From Alnus glutinosa (lineage: Eukaryota; Streptophyta; Magnoliopsida; Fagales; Betulaceae), in NCBI RefSeq assembly GCF_958979055.1, contig NC_084886.1, positions 53,055,102-53,119,101 of the forward strand: a stretch of 64,000 nt of DNA. The letters run 5' to 3'. This document shows, one piece after another, positions 42,842-55,787 of this stretch. A program made the translations under genes and the position numbers. The stretch's first letter is position 1. Each line of letters begins with the position of its first letter. The notes under the pieces are model-generated. The model worked only from the letters and a program-made list of their open reading frames with translations. It made no database searches and had not been told where the DNA came from.

Positions 42842-45045
42842 TGTTAATACTAGCAACCTGTATCCCCTATAATTTGGAAGATCCAATGCAATCATATTTC
42901 CACATATTCAGCTGAATCCTTTCAGAATTTACATAATCTAAACAATTATTGTTGTTAAGAGTTGATCTTTAAGTCACAACTATGCAAGACATATTATGCT
43001 ACCAATTGCTCACACACTTAGACATGTAACATATAAGTACAAGGATAAGCATATATAGGCACTCTGGACCTGATTTATTTCTCAACTCAGGGCTCTAGTG
43101 TGCTTAGGAAAAAGAAATAAAGGAAACATACAACATGATAAGCATGCGACTCAAATTTTCCTAGAGAATCAAGAGCAGCACAAAAATCACGGTTAACTCG
43201 CCTATCACTAATCACAACTCAGACTCCCAACTTTTTAGCATGATATAATAGAGCTTGCTTCCTTGAAATTTTCTACTAATGAACATGTGATTATGCGAAC
43301 ATCAACACTAGTGCATTTTTTTTTATGGATGAAGTAAACAAATAAGTTTCCCTACATTGTCATAGATACCTCCTATGCATAAAAGGTATCACTAGTTAAT
43401 TGCCTACAAAGCACCCAAAAAGAAGAAAACAAAGTACAGCAGCCCTCATAATTACAAATTATCTGTAGTTTTACATGAAGTAAGAAGCAGTGAAGCTAAC
43501 TATATATGTCTCACATCTCTCCCATAACAGAGTATTCTACTTTATCAGTGGCTCTGCAGCAAAGGATCAAAGGAGAAAGTTGCATGGTATTCTAGTATCA
43601 CTATTTTGTCTATTGATGCTTGTGGGGCTGTTTCAGACTCTGATATGCCATAATGTTTGTTCATACAGCGTAGAATATCTGTGGTAATTGAGAATAAGCA
43701 TTGAAGGGCTGCACAATGTTAAAACCATTGAAGAATGATAAATACCAGAGTGTAGGTGTTATTTGGCTTCTTACAAGTTATAGTTCTTACTCTGGTGATG
43801 TAAAGGGATATTTCATTCAAGATATGGTTCAAAATTATACTAAATTCGTGGATTACTTAACTTATCAACCAAGAAAAAGAATACATTTAAGTTGTGGACT
43901 ACTTAAGAACCCAGAGTGAGCTCATTGGGAAGATAAGAGCTTCCTAGGGAAGAGGCAGCTTGACGTGGCACCATTACGATCTTTCTCTAGCGGGAAACTT
44001 CTTAAGATTTTTTTGGGTTCATCAAGCTAATTGACGGGAGTATAAAGGCTTAGGTTGTCCTATCAAGATAACAGGTGTTGCTAGGATCAGATTCTATGCT
44101 CTCTCGAAGTCGAAGTCAAATCACGAGTTTAAGGGATGCTCTTCAGCAAACATTCTACTAACGAATTCGATAGCTTCTTTTTTCTTTTTTCTTCTTAAGC
44201 AATTTTGCAAGCCGACAGACATTCCTCTATGAGATTCACAGTACACTTTGGCCAATTTTTTTTTTTTTTTTAAAAAAAAAAACATTTAGTAGATTGATAA
44301 AGTTCATTTCCCCCCCCATTGGGATAGCATTTCTAGATTACATTGGACCTTACAACAATTTCATTGGCTTAATCCGAAATCCATAAGAAGTAAGACAAAG
44401 TATCATGCTCGTCCCACAGATTTCTTTTTCCAGATAACCAGCATGAGGTTGATTCGAATTAAGATCACATGCAGATACATAGAACATTCATAGTTTAGTA
44501 ACCAGACAAATGTAACAAACTGAAAGATAAAGTCCAAAGTTTTAAATTTTATGCACAACTCACCTCAGCAAGACCTTTGGGACCAAAAACCAACAAAGCT
44601 ACCACCCCAATGACCAGAGCCTCGGGGGCTCCAACCCCAAACAGAGATGCATAAACCATCTTACCCTTACACCTCCCCTTCCTCTCTGCACCACCATCAT
44701 TTTAAAAATTCAAAAAAGAAAAACCAAAGATTCACATCCCAATTAGTTCAGCTGACTAAAAAAGAGAATAAACGATCAAAGGAAAAAAAAAAAAAAAAAA
44801 AATACCCCGAAACCCAGATGAGAAGAAGTACCTGAATTGAGAGGCTTTGGTTTGATTGAGATACCCAGATGTTTGAGACCGCTCCACGGAGAGAAAAGAC
44901 AGAGACCCAGTGGAGGAACCCATTTGGAGAGATGAAATTTTGGGGTTTTGGGGTATGAAATTAGAGAAGAAGATAGGGAGTAAATAACAGATTTTGCACT
45001 CGAGGACGATGAAGAGAATGCGGGAGTACAAATTGCCGAGGCCAT
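41783..45045 (-). CDS. HCF106: Thylakoid Tat translocase subunit TatB / HCF106
   Basis: Six exons on the minus strand: 45045-44832, 44685-44564, 42716-42657, 42559-42406, 42089-41943 and 41844-41783. They join without gaps to 252 residues. A Ser-rich chloroplast transit region (MASAICTPAFSSSSS...) leads to the TatA/B core: LFGVGAPEALVIGVVALLVFG (membrane helix, about 86-106), the hinge PKGLAE, and the amphipathic helix VARNLGKTLRTFQPTIRELQ with EVSREFKSTLEREIGLDD. A Gln/Pro-rich stromal tail follows. HCF106 with cpTatC forms the receptor for twin-arginine precursors at the thylakoid membrane and is needed for the delta-pH pathway (family knowledge). The conserved EVSREFKSTLEREIGLDD and the Pro/Gln tail favour TatB over TatA. 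An ATG six bases upstream (45051) would add two residues. Confidence 0.93.
42790..42840. repeat. GA microsatellite in an HCF106 intron
   Basis: About 23 GA units followed by a G run, inside the 1847-bp intron 42717-44563. Another part of this intron (43320-44280) is unremarkable AT-rich DNA with a T-to-A run junction at 44258-44282. Confidence 0.9.
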
Positions 45046-45051
45046 GACCAT

Positions 45052-46547
45052 ACGCGTGGTGATTTGAAGATAGTAAGCCCTGCTTCTTTACGCTACTACG
45101 TCTGATTTTGGAGTCATGGCCTTGGAAGCAGTATTATCCTGAAGGCTGAAGCACAAGAATCATACAGATTAGAGACTAGAGAGTGATATTGTAATGCGAA
45201 AGTGATGACCCATCTTGGGCTGACTACAACCTAAGTCAACCCAACAATGCTACAAGAATTGGGTTTTTGACCCACGACCATTGGGGAGCCCAACGGCCCA
45301 ACTACCCCAGCAATGCTAAATTGCTAATTGCTAATTGCTAAAAGGCTTCTTTTTCTATGAAAGAGGTGCACGATCAACACGTGTGAATGCGATAGATACG
45401 TTGGACCACGCACGCAAATCATGCATTCCGCCATTCTTTCTGGAAAAGGTGTCTTATTTTAGGAAGTAATTCTACGGGTACATCTATAGATTTAAAGGTT
45501 AATTTTATTATTATTTTTTTTTTAAAAAAAGGAGAATAATAAGAGAATTAAATAAAAAAAATAAAAAAAAAATTATACTTTATTATTATTATATATATAT
45601 ATTCTAACACCGCAAGGGTCGGGTGATGCAAAGCAGAATAAATGAGGATGTTGAAGAAATGGCGTGGGTAGCTGAAGTTTTGCGGTTGATATATTAAAAA
45701 TTGAAAATCGACCCCCATCAAGTTCAAGTTGATCAACCGGAACATGTGGTGTGCTGGTTTAGCTTTTGCCTTGTAGGACCATAACCACACTAAGCCACCC
45801 CATAACAGGGTCACCTAATGAAAATATCCAGTAGTTGCACCTCCCAGTGGACCCAACAATAAAAGTTTTATCTTTATCTTTTCAGGTTTTAGCTTCTTCT
45901 TGGTTACAAGGGGGTCGGGACCGAAAAAAGTGAAACACATCATTCTCAACTTTATGGTTCTATGGTTCTAGTAAAAAAAAGAGTTATCAGGAGGTGAAAA
46001 AGCTAAAAGATTAAAGTATGATTAGAAACGACGCGAGAATTCGTGTTTGGCTGTTAAGTAAATGTATATTATGTCTAGATTTTAATTCGTTAATCATGTA
46101 AAAAAATTACTAAACCTGTCCATAGCTACTTGTTTAATTAGTTTGATCAATGACTAAGTCTAAAAAGCTTTTTATTCTTTCAGTTGTTAGGGTGTGGAAA
46201 AGTGAATCATCATCATAATTCTGAACTCAAAAAAATCTACTGAAAGATACGTAATAAAAAAGGTTAAAAAGCTAAGAGTAATCAGACAGAAATTGAAAGG
46301 CTGAAAGGCAGAAGCCCATTAAAAGTTACTTTTTGGGGGAGGGAGGGAGGGAGGGAGAGAGAGGGTGTTGGGGATATCATCATTATCGGAAAGCAAAAGG
46401 ATAATGGGTTGAGACTTGAGAGGGAAGTGGAACCACTCGTGTAAGGTTAAATTTAGAGCTAAAAAGGGCTGTCACTATCTTACGCACGAGGGGTGCGCAC
46501 AAAAACCCATCAAAAACAACTGGATCTGCACACGTGCACAACTTTCA

Positions 46548-46581
<34 letters not shown>

Positions 46582-46721
46582 GCCTTTGCGGTGGAGAAGT
46601 CAGAATAAGTAGAAAAGGAAAATATGACATTTGGACGGAAACACCCTCGTTTATCATACTAATTTATAGGACAAGGACTTTGCCTACATGAGGCTAACCC
46701 CTCTCTCTCTCTCTCTCCTTT
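45052..46721. other. Intergenic upstream of HCF106
   Basis: The first few hundred bases should hold the HCF106 promoter. TTGCTAA is repeated at about 45321-45340, a GGGA run lies at 46336-46360 and a long A run at 46549-46579. No gene is recognised. Confidence 0.45.
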
Positions 46722-47220
46722 TTTTTTTTTTTTTTTTTTAAGAACAATTTATTTATATTATTATTATTTTATAACAAATACAGACAAAGGCGTTAAAACC
46801 CTAAGAAAAACAACAAAAAAACTTAAATGCAAAATATACTAACAGAGATACAGCCCAAAACTCGAAAATCAACCACACTGGCCGGCGGAGGAGATAGTGG
46901 GGACGCGGTTGCGTGAGGTAGCAATAGGGAGTGGGGAGGTCGGATAAGGCAGTGGTGAGGCGTGATGGTGGGAGAAGTTGGCAGAAAAAGACGGATCAAG
47001 CTTTGAAAAAAATCAAATCTAAAACCCAAAGATAGTTTTGGGAGTAGGAAGCGTCGTAGTGGGTCTGAAGAGGTGATAAGGCAAAGGTGGAGGGACTGAG
47101 GCTGCGATTTTGAAAGGATCAGAGATAAAGAGATTTGTCCCTCCTCCTCAAGCACTATCGATTGGCTTGGATAGCAAGACAAGAGAGGATTTTCGTTCTC
47201 TCTCTTTTCTTTTCTTTTTT
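46722..47220 (-). mobile_element. Possible poly(A)-tailed retroposon (minus strand)
   Basis: A T run at 46722-46740 reads as an A tail on the minus strand, preceded by a 3' UTR-like stretch. The body on the minus strand is C/T-rich with an open frame of 137 codons that looks like 5'-leader sequence rather than a protein. The target duplication cannot be judged because the left flank is a CT repeat. Confidence 0.4.
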
Positions 47221-47934
47221 TCCTCATAGAGAGCAAGTTTATTTACTAACAATGTTATTTAGTAAATTCTTATATTATTGTCATAAAACTAAGAATAAAA
47301 ATTAGCCATTGGATCATAAAAAAGAATAATAAAAATTAATTTACACTGTCATATCATCCTAATTATTTGAAAGCCATATCGTAATATACTAAATAACATT
47401 ACTCGTATGCACAAGTTCTACCATGTATTTTATGGAAAAGACTTTGCGAGAATCGTTTTTAATTGGCTAAGGGTTGGCTGTCTCTCCATGGACCATGCAT
47501 GTATCTTGTTTTTCACATTTTTGTTCCATAAATATTTATCCTCGTCGTCTCTTAGTTATATGAAAACAGCCTCGTGATTAGATTTTTAACTTATCAATTA
47601 GTCTAAAAAAAAAATATTTTATCTCATTAACCGACTGAGAATGTAAATAATATTTGGATTTAGAATATTATAAAAGAGATGTAACTAGTGAAACCTATTA
47701 TATACATCATATATATATATGTTAGATAATTTTATTGCACTATTTAGAAGAAAAAAAATTATTTGAATTAGTATGAATAAATATTAAACCTACGAAAAAT
47801 AATTCTAATGTGTTTTTTAATGCGCTTTGATATATGTTTTTTATTTGAAAAAAATATTTTGATGCGACACAAGTGTAAAAATTATTTTTATATTTTAGAA
47901 ATATTTTGAATTTTGAATTGTTTATTAACATTTT
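47221..47934. other. AT-rich intergenic DNA
   Basis: No gene or clear repeat is recognised. Confidence 0.4.
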
Positions 47935-48279
47935 ATTTATTTATTTTTTATCAGGGTATCCCACAATTTTATAGCCATGATGTACCTCGTTCGTTGAACG
48001 ACTGGCCCACACAAGATGGTAGTCGAACCTTCCGAGCGCAGTGACCACTTGCCAAGACTGCAAACTAATTCATGGCCCAATGTCCAACGCCACTCCAGGC
48101 ATTGGGCCTTAAATCGCAGGCAGATGGTCAGAGGCTTGAAGACCCCCCCACACAACCTGGGTGGCTGGCCCCAAGAGAGAGTTTGCACCTAAGAAGTTTC
48201 AAACTCGTGACCTCATGGGTATCACACCCTAAAAGCCTCAAGCTTTAACCACTAGGCCAACCCCTTGGGGTTAATTTTG
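47935..48279 (-). mobile_element. tRNA-derived SINE with target duplication (minus strand)
   Basis: On the minus strand the head reads GGGGTTGGCCTAGTGGTTAA, with the A box at 48260-48249 (TGGCCTAGTGGT) and the B-box region GGTCACGAGTTTGAAAC at 48212-48196. A body of about 230 bp and an A-rich tail (the T-rich stretch at about 47935-47952) follow. TTAACATTTT flanks it on both sides (47925-47934 and 48280-48289). The head is very like Au-type plant SINEs. Confidence 0.88.
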
Positions 48280-48289
48280 TTAACATTTT

Positions 48290-50209
48290 TTTTTAAAAAA
48301 AGGTACACAAAATAAAAAGCATAAAAATAAAATAGCAAACATAACCTACTATCTATATAATGATCTTGTTGTTTTGAAAATCCAAACGTAACTGAAAAAG
48401 CAAAACAAAGAGAGTAGGAAGCAACCGTTATATACCGAGAAAGATAAATTTTACACACATTTTTAAGTGTATATTCTCTGACGTACATGACCGTAAAATT
48501 TACAATTGAATTCAAAATTTAATAATAATTTATCAAAAATTTAATAGTGATTTTCACTTTTACGTAAGATAATATAGAGTAAAAAACGTGAGAATGTTAC
48601 ATAATTTCTCTTGCGTATCAACGTTGCACAGCATTGATATGATATGAGTATAGTAAATGAGGGTGCCACACAATTCATACGTGGTCACGAGAGTCACGTG
48701 TATGAAGTACAATTCTCAGAAAAGGAACATCATAATCCCAACCATAAATCACGAGGATATCCCTCCCTCACACCCACCTCGATCTCTCCTTGGTTTCGCA
48801 TATTAAAGGCTCCATGCCTTTAAAGCCCACCGTCGCACTTTTATTGTGTGGCGTCATTGTAAATTTCAGACAGGCTGATGGGCACTTCTGTCAAATTCAT
48901 CTGGTAATTACTAGAAACATCATTATCTTTAACGAAACCCGGTTTGCATATTTAATAATGCAACAGATCTTTGTTACTTCTTCTTGACCCACAAATTATA
49001 AATATTTAAATAAAATTGCACTTTAAAATTTTATATATATATATAAAAGAGGAAGATTGGAAAAGGTTTGGTTGATACTTTATGCTCGTTAAAAAAAATA
49101 AAAATGATATGACCACCGATAAAAATAGCTCATAGCTAGTTAATAATAGTGCCAAGGCCACCTTTTGTTGATATGCTAGTCTCAGCTTTCACAAGTTTGG
49201 TGAATATACGCATTGAAGCCACCCCATCACGTTAAAAGGAATGAAAATATAACCTTCTTTTTTTCTTTTTATTTTTAGTGAGATAACATTTTTTCATAAA
49301 ATCGAGATGAAACTTATTGCTCAACAAGTATAATACTTTAAATAAAAATAAGGCATTATTCCATTTAAACTTGGTTGAAGTTCATCATCCGATGAACCGC
49401 TTCATTAACCTCCTTAATTGTGATTGTGGCGTACAAGACATGACATGTTTGAAAGCTATTTAATCGCACTTAAAATGAAAACTTAAGTATGAACTTTAAG
49501 AATGCAAAATATTATTGGAAAGTAAAAGTACAACCATTATCAGGATATAAAAGGATAGTGTAGTGTATTATAATCCAAAAACCATTATTCTCATGCATGA
49601 TTAAGTCATTAAAAGAAATTTATATGGATGGGATAATAGACTACCCAAATTTCTCAAAAAAAAAAAAAAAGCCCTTTTAATTTCTATAATAATAGAGATC
49701 CTCATCCAATTTATACAAGGAATATTTATTTATTTGGCTAAGCAAATGAATATAAAAAGAAATGACAATAACAATAATCAAGATAAAGACAATAACTACA
49801 TGGTATAATAACAATAATTTGACGTGGGCCCCCTGTAATTATCCCTTCATGCTGACGTGGTCAGAATTTAGCGCAAAAATGGAGGAAACCCCGGAGAGAG
49901 AGAATTGATTTTGTAAATAAATACATTTATGTAGTAATCATGGTAAGCTGTTTGGTGCTGTATTTGTAGCTGTAGATCATAAAAATCTGAATTCCCATTT
50001 CTCAAATCTTGCTGGAACCGGAAATCCAATCATTTTGCGGCGACTCTTAGCCTCAAGTAGCCGGAGAATCAGTCACCGTAGACTTCCCAGTCCCAAAAAA
50101 TAAATTAAAAATCACCGAGCTTCTTTTTCTTTTTTTCTTTAACAAAAAATTAGGAAAAAAAAGGCAGAGCTTGCTTCGGATCGGAAAGAAACGAAACGAA
50201 ACGAAAAGG
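48290..50209. other. Intergenic, upstream of the At1g76660-like gene
   Basis: Mostly AT-rich without a recognised gene. The final ~250 bases are richer in coding-style GC and purines and are the likely promoter and 5' UTR; CATAAAAATC near 49978 is not a convincing TATA box. Confidence 0.45.
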
Positions 50210-53200
50210 ATGAGAAGCGTAAATAATAACAGCGTGGAGACCATAAACGCCGCAGCCACTGCTATCGTCTCCGCAGAGACTCGCGTCCAGCCCACCGCCG
50301 TTCCGGTAAGTGTATGTGTGTATTTATCTGTTGGTTTTGTATATGATTGCGTGTCTTCAATTTTATTTATTTTTCTTTGTTTGGTAGCTGAGAAAATGAG
50401 GAAAATGGAGAGAGTGATTAATATACTGGATGTGCTTTCGTGTTGTTTTGGTTGTTCTATGAGAAACTGTTATCTGTTGATGATTGGATTTGCTGATTTC
50501 CCCCCCCCCCCCTCTTTTTTTTGGGTTCAGTTACTTTTTTTGTAACCCGTTTGGCGGTGGGAAATTGCATTGGAAATAGAAAGAAATATCTCTCTCTCTT
50601 TTTCTTTTTCTTTTTTTGATGGAGGAAAAGAAACAAAGGTCATTTCGATTAGTTGGTTTCATGTTTCTGATACTCTGTTTGATGGGTGAGAAACTGCTGG
50701 TTGAAGAAGGAAAAAGGAAAAACTCAACGGAATATTGGATCGTATGCTTGATATCTTTGTTAGATTTTCAAGTTTGAAAATCTCACGATTAAGTTGATTG
50801 GTTATGTAAAGCCAATTTAGTAGAGGTTTTACTTACCGCAGTTTTTATATAGCGTTTGGGGTTGTACTTTTTAGGCATTGCTTTCTGCTTTTTCTTTTTT
50901 CTTTTAATATATGTGAATGTCATATTTCCTGCTAATCATTAATATCTCGGTCTTTTTTCTTTTTTTTTTGGTTCTGTGTTTGGCTGCTGAGAAACCGAGG
51001 GAAAGGAAAAACGAAGAATTTATAAGAACTACTGTATTTTTAAGTCAAACAAGCGTAACATACATATTTGGCTCAGTTAAGTTGGTTTCTTTGTTTTGTC
51101 ATTAACTAATAGTAAGAATAAAATGTAAGATTTTCATTTTGTAGAAACTTAAATCTATCCTTGTTGAAATTGATTGGGTCTGCTTGGGTCTGCTCGCACC
51201 TGTCTGTGCGTTCTATTGGTTAGATTGCAATTTTTTTTTTTCTTTTTCTTTCTCTCGGTTGCCATAATCATGAAAACAGAAATGCTGTGTCATGGAGGTG
51301 ATACCACTGATTTTTTGTGAGACACGCTGCTAAGATGGGTTTAGAAAAGTAATATTAGCGTTTAATGATCCTTTAAGAGGAGGACCTAGAATGGAAACCT
51401 GTGGAGTGCTTCTTCTTTTTTTGGGTGAAAAGCAGCACTCTAAAGGGGAATGGGGGTAGTCCCTCTTTCCCCTTTTCTTCTTCTCCTCTTCTAGCCATAA
51501 TTATAGAGGATCTTGTTTATTGGTTTTTTCAAAGAGGCTATTGCATTAGGGGGTGCATGGAGACATCATTGAGGAAAAGTGACTTTGATGGCCATTAGAA
51601 TAAGCCAAATTTACATGACATGTTGTAGGATCAGAAGAAATGGTCAAACTATCTAAGTTTCATTGAGAAGCTTTGCTTCAATTTTCATATTGTTGGAATC
51701 AACTTTGCACAAAACCAGGTTGCATCTGCTGTTTTACAGGAGCACTCCAACACATAATTTGCAATAGCAGGAACTTGGAAACATTATATAGTTCTTGTCA
51801 AACATTTCTCTGTGCTAACTGGGATTAATTTTTCTTTCAAATGGCAAAGCTAAATTGCTGGCTTACTTTGCATTTGATGACAATTTTGGGCTGTGGGATA
51901 TGTGCTGAAATTATTTAAAAGTTGGCACTGAATATCCATCTCCGGTTTTGAAGAGGGTTGTACCCATGCTTATATTGTAGTGAGGGCTGTATCTTTGCTT
52001 TAGGTGCAACAAACTATTCATGCTGTGTAAATGCACACACACGTGTCTGGTGATGAAGAGGGTCTTACCCATGCTAATACTGTACTGGAGTCTGGCTGTG
52101 TTTCCCTCTTTTGGTCTCTGATTGTTGCTTGCTAAATGATTGTGGATCTTACAAGCTAGAGAAGAAACCAAGTCTTAATTCCGTTCAAACTCTAGTCATT
52201 CATGATTTTTTATTTTTTAATCTGAATACAGAAAAGAAGATGGGGAAGTTGCTGGAGCATTTACTGGTGCTTTGGATCTCATAAAAACAGCAAGCGGATT
52301 AGCCATGCTGTCCTTGTTCCTGAGCCAGTGGTACCAGGAGCTGCAGCCCCTGCTAATGAAAACCCAAACCCCTCAACAGCTATTTTACTACCCTTCATTG
52401 CCCCTCCCTCTTCTCCTGCATCCTTCCTGCAATCGGATCCTCCCTCTGCTACCCAATCACCAGCTGGATTACTGTCCCTCACTTCTCTTTCTGTCAATGC
52501 CTATTCACCGGGTGGAACTGCAGCAATTTTTACTGTAGGTCCTTATGCATATGAGACACAGTTAGTCTCTCCCCCTGTATTTTCTACCTTCACCACCGAA
52601 CCATCTACTGCTCCTTTCACTCCCCCTCCTGAATCCGTGCAACTGACAACACCTTCATCCCCTGAAGTGCCATTTGCTCAACTGCTAACATCTTCACTTG
52701 ACCGCGCTCGTAGAAACAATGGGACCAGTCTGAAGTTTGCATTATCCCATTATGAATTCCAGCCTTATCAACAGTACCCAGGAAGCCCTGGTGGTCACCT
52801 CATATCACCTGGTTCGGCAATCTCAAATTCTGGAACATCAACTCCTTTCCCTGATAGACGCCCTATCCTAGAGTTCCGCATGGGGGAGGCTCCAAAACTC
52901 TTGGGCTTTGAACATTTTTCAACTCGTAAATGGGGTTCAAGGCTTGGTTCTGGATCTTTGACCCCAGATGGTGTGGGGGTAGGTTCAAGGCTAGGTTCTG
53001 GATCTTTGACCCCAGATGGTGTGGGGCTGGGCTCAAGGTTGGATTCTGGATCTTTGACACCTGATGCTATGGGCCCTGCCTCTCGAGACAGTTTCCTTCT
53101 GGAGAACCAGATTTGTGAAATGGCATCCCTCGTCAACTCAGGAAATGGATGTCAAAATAATGGAACTATAGTTAATCACAGAGTATCATTTGAGTTGACT

Positions 53201-53593
53201 GGGGAAGATGTTGCGCGCTGTCTTGCAAATAAATCCATGACATCTATTAGAAACGTATCAGAAGCTTCACAGGATACAGTGGCAGAAGCCCCAAGTGATA
53301 GAGAAAGGATAATAGCGGATTCCAGGAATTGTTGCGTGTTGTCTACTGGGGAAACATCCAATGAACTGCCTGAAAAAGCTTCTGAGGAAGGTGAGGAGCA
53401 GAGTTATCGGAAGCATCGTTCCATTTCTCTTGGGTCAATCAAAGAGTTCAATTTTGACAACACAAAAGGAGAAGCGTCTGATAAGCCCCCCATTGACTCC
53501 GAGTGGTGGGCAAATGAAAATGTAACGGGGAAGGAAGCAAGGCCTGGCAGCAACTGGGCTTTCTTCCCAATGCTGCAACCAGGGGTCAGCTGA
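50210..53593 (+). CDS. Hydroxyproline/serine-rich protein of the At1g76660 family
   Basis: Two exons, 50210-50305 and 52232-53593, joined in phase 0 across a 1926-bp intron (GTAAGT donor, ATACAG acceptor), encode 485 residues. The join reads TAVP-KRRWGSCWSIYWCFG, the conserved Cys/Trp-rich N-terminal block. The protein is then rich in Pro, Ser and Thr (FIAPPSSPASFLQSDPP, VFSTFTTEPSTAPFTPPPE, SPEVPFAQLL), with three 16-residue repeats GSRLGSGSLTPDGVG starting at residue 267. The end FFPMLQPGVS is family-typical. It matches the plant family called 'uncharacterized protein At1g76660'; its biochemical role is unknown. SP/TP sites suggest phosphorylation, an inference. Starting at the GTG at 52328 would miss the conserved N-terminus. 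Confidence 0.9.
52934..53077 (+). repeat. Three in-frame 48-bp coding repeats
   Basis: Units start at 52934, 52982 and 53030, each encoding GSRLxSGSLTPDxxG. The third has drifted most. They lie in exon 2 of the At1g76660-like gene and preserve the frame. Confidence 0.9.
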
Positions 53594-54540
53594 TATTAAG
53601 ACTGTCCAACCTGGCTTATCCTTCGCAACTTTGTGAAGATTTCTGATGCTAAAATCACTAATTCATCAGATGTAAATCTGATGGTAATAGTTAGTGGAAG
53701 ACATAGCTTGGCAGTCCAGCGAAAAAGGCCAGAGGTGAGACTACTGTTTTGTAAATCCTTTATGACCCTGAAGACGATGCAGAGAGGAAATAGTTTGTTG
53801 GGATATTGTGTGGGTACTGAGAGATCATTCTTTTTAGTATTTCATTACCTGATGTATACAAGAAACATCATTCACGTATAGGTATTATGTTGTGGATTAT
53901 TACTTGTCATATGTAATAATAAGAAAGATAATTTGTCCATACTAAGGAGCAGCTGTGACTTATCTGATGATCTACGCTGGAACATGGTTGAGGATTACGA
54001 TGCTTATCTGGTGGGGGGGAGGAGGTTGTTTTGGGTTCTTTTATTTATACGATTATACTTTGATGAACCCGTAGATGGCTTGATCCTATAATGATCAATC
54101 GACTGAAGCTGCCCATGAGCTATCTGCCACTAGATGATGCGTTGTTCCAATATGCGACAGGCAAACTTGCAGCGAGTCTGGAGACCATTCTCATCATATT
54201 GTGTTGATGTGAGTCGTGACAATTGAGCCTGTTCCAATGTGCTACGGCCTAAAGGATAGAGCTGTGCTATCTTTAGCGAGCCCTTCATAGGTCCGGCCAC
54301 GCTGTATGGCAGCTACCCAGGTTTATTGTTTTCCGGCATTCAATGCGCGCAGAAATCTGGTAGGGAGAGAAGGGTTGGTCTGGCAGAGATATTATGGGAG
54401 TTGTCTTAAATTTGTAGGGCATCGAGCTGATTGGGGCAATGTAGAGTAACATATTATAATATTCGCCATTCATAGTTGATGCCCGAACTTGGCATTTACG
54501 ACTAATTCTGAATGTCTTATACATGATATTTTTGTGTTTC
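53594..54540. other. 3' flank of the At1g76660-like gene
   Basis: Probable 3' UTR over the first few hundred bases, then unremarkable sequence. No gene is recognised. Confidence 0.45.
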
Positions 54541-54640
54541 TCTAAAATTGACGTGGTTTTAAAATTATTATTTGATTATAATTTAATAACAAATTATTAT
54601 AAATCAAATAATAATTTTAAAATTTATATCAATTTTAGAA
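54541..54640. mobile_element. Short AT-rich MITE-like inverted repeat
   Basis: Arms 54541-54580 and 54601-54640 are near-complementary over about 40 bp (CTAAAATTGA outer, TTTTAAAATTATTATTTGAT inner) with a 20-bp centre. The size and composition suit a small foldback MITE. Target duplications were not resolved. Confidence 0.7.
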
Positions 54641-54771
54641 TGATACAATAAAGACATAGGTATGACATCTAGAATTATTCTATATATATTGATGGGCAAA
54701 TATAGTGTTTGTAGGGTATGTGTCCCTGCCCTAGTTACTTCCTTGCCTAGAAATAAAATTAGGAAAAATTG

Positions 54772-54925
54772 TAAAATCAGTCTCTGTGATTGACCTAATT
54801 TACAAATCGTTCATTGTCGTATTAAAGTGGACTCAGAAGTTCATAGGGTATGACAAAAAAACAATTTAGTCCCTAGAGTCAAATTCCGTTAAAACATTTG
54901 ACAGATTTCATTAGGTGGTACGTTA
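54772..54925 (+). mobile_element. Terminal fragment of an inverted-repeat transposon family
   Basis: Shares ordered phrases with the reverse complement of 10812-10935 and the general design of 31046-31980 (TCCGTTAAAA, GACAGATT next to a GGTGG.. word). Only one arm is visible. Confidence 0.55.
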
Positions 54926-55787
54926 ACACCAATAAAAAAAATGACATGTATCACTTTTATGACCAACAAAAATGGAAGAAAAAGCATCTTGTTCGTAAAC
55001 AAGAAGATCAAAACAAAGAAAGAAAGAATGAGAACCTTCACAAAACTTCCTTGAACTTCCACTAGATTTGAAACTATTTCTTCAAAGTTAAAAAACTCTC
55101 AATTTCACTCCTCAAACTTTTTATATAATTCAATGTCTCCCATTTGTTAGGGTTTAACGTTAAATCAGACGTCAAAATGGGTGAAATGATCTTTATGCCC
55201 TGAAACTTTTATAAAATTTCATACCCTTAATTTCAAATTAAAATAATAATAATAATCATTTTTTTAAAAAAAAGTTGACGGTTGACCCACGGCTAGGGTC
55301 ACCACCAGATCCCATCATAATTCTAGTGACCCACGGTACTGGGTCACACTGCTACCCAATGCGAGTCACGGTGTGACCCATGCTAGGTCACTAGACTCAC
55401 GGGTCAGCCCTTTTTTTATTATTAAATAAAAAACAAAAAAAAAAAAACAAAGTGAAGGTATTTTAATAATTTTTCAGACATTTATTTAAATTTAACAGAA
55501 AAACTTAATAGATGGGTGATATTAGTAACGGATGTTACTATTTTTTTTTCTTCTTCTTTTTTTTTTTTAAAAAAAAAAAAAAATCAACCTGTTACTTTGA
55601 ATTCAGCGAAAGCAATAAAGAGAAAGTGGTGAGGTCATTTGGCTCCTAAAATTGATAGGCTATGCATGTGACATTTATTTATTTATTTATATATATCGAC
55701 GTCTCTCACTCTCTCTCTCTCTCTCTCTCATACACGCAAATATATATATATAAATGCTAACCGTCCAATGATCCAATTAATGGCTTG
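54926..55787. other. Intergenic, no gene seen
   Basis: Contains a stretch with repeated GGGTCAC/GTGACCC words (55280-55410), T-to-A runs at 55558-55582 and a CT microsatellite at 55708-55728. Confidence 0.45.

Noticed and set aside
46823-47236. Minus-strand 137-codon frame
   Set aside because: Ser/Leu/Pro-rich leader-like sequence upstream of an A tail; no protein family seen.
48196-48260. Possible tRNA gene (A and B boxes)
   Set aside because: The boxes belong to a SINE with a long body, A-rich tail and target duplication; no cloverleaf is evident.
52328-52360. Start of the At1g76660-like protein at a GTG
   Set aside because: The splice acceptor at 52231 and exon 1 at 50210 restore the conserved KRRWGSCWSIYWCFG block.
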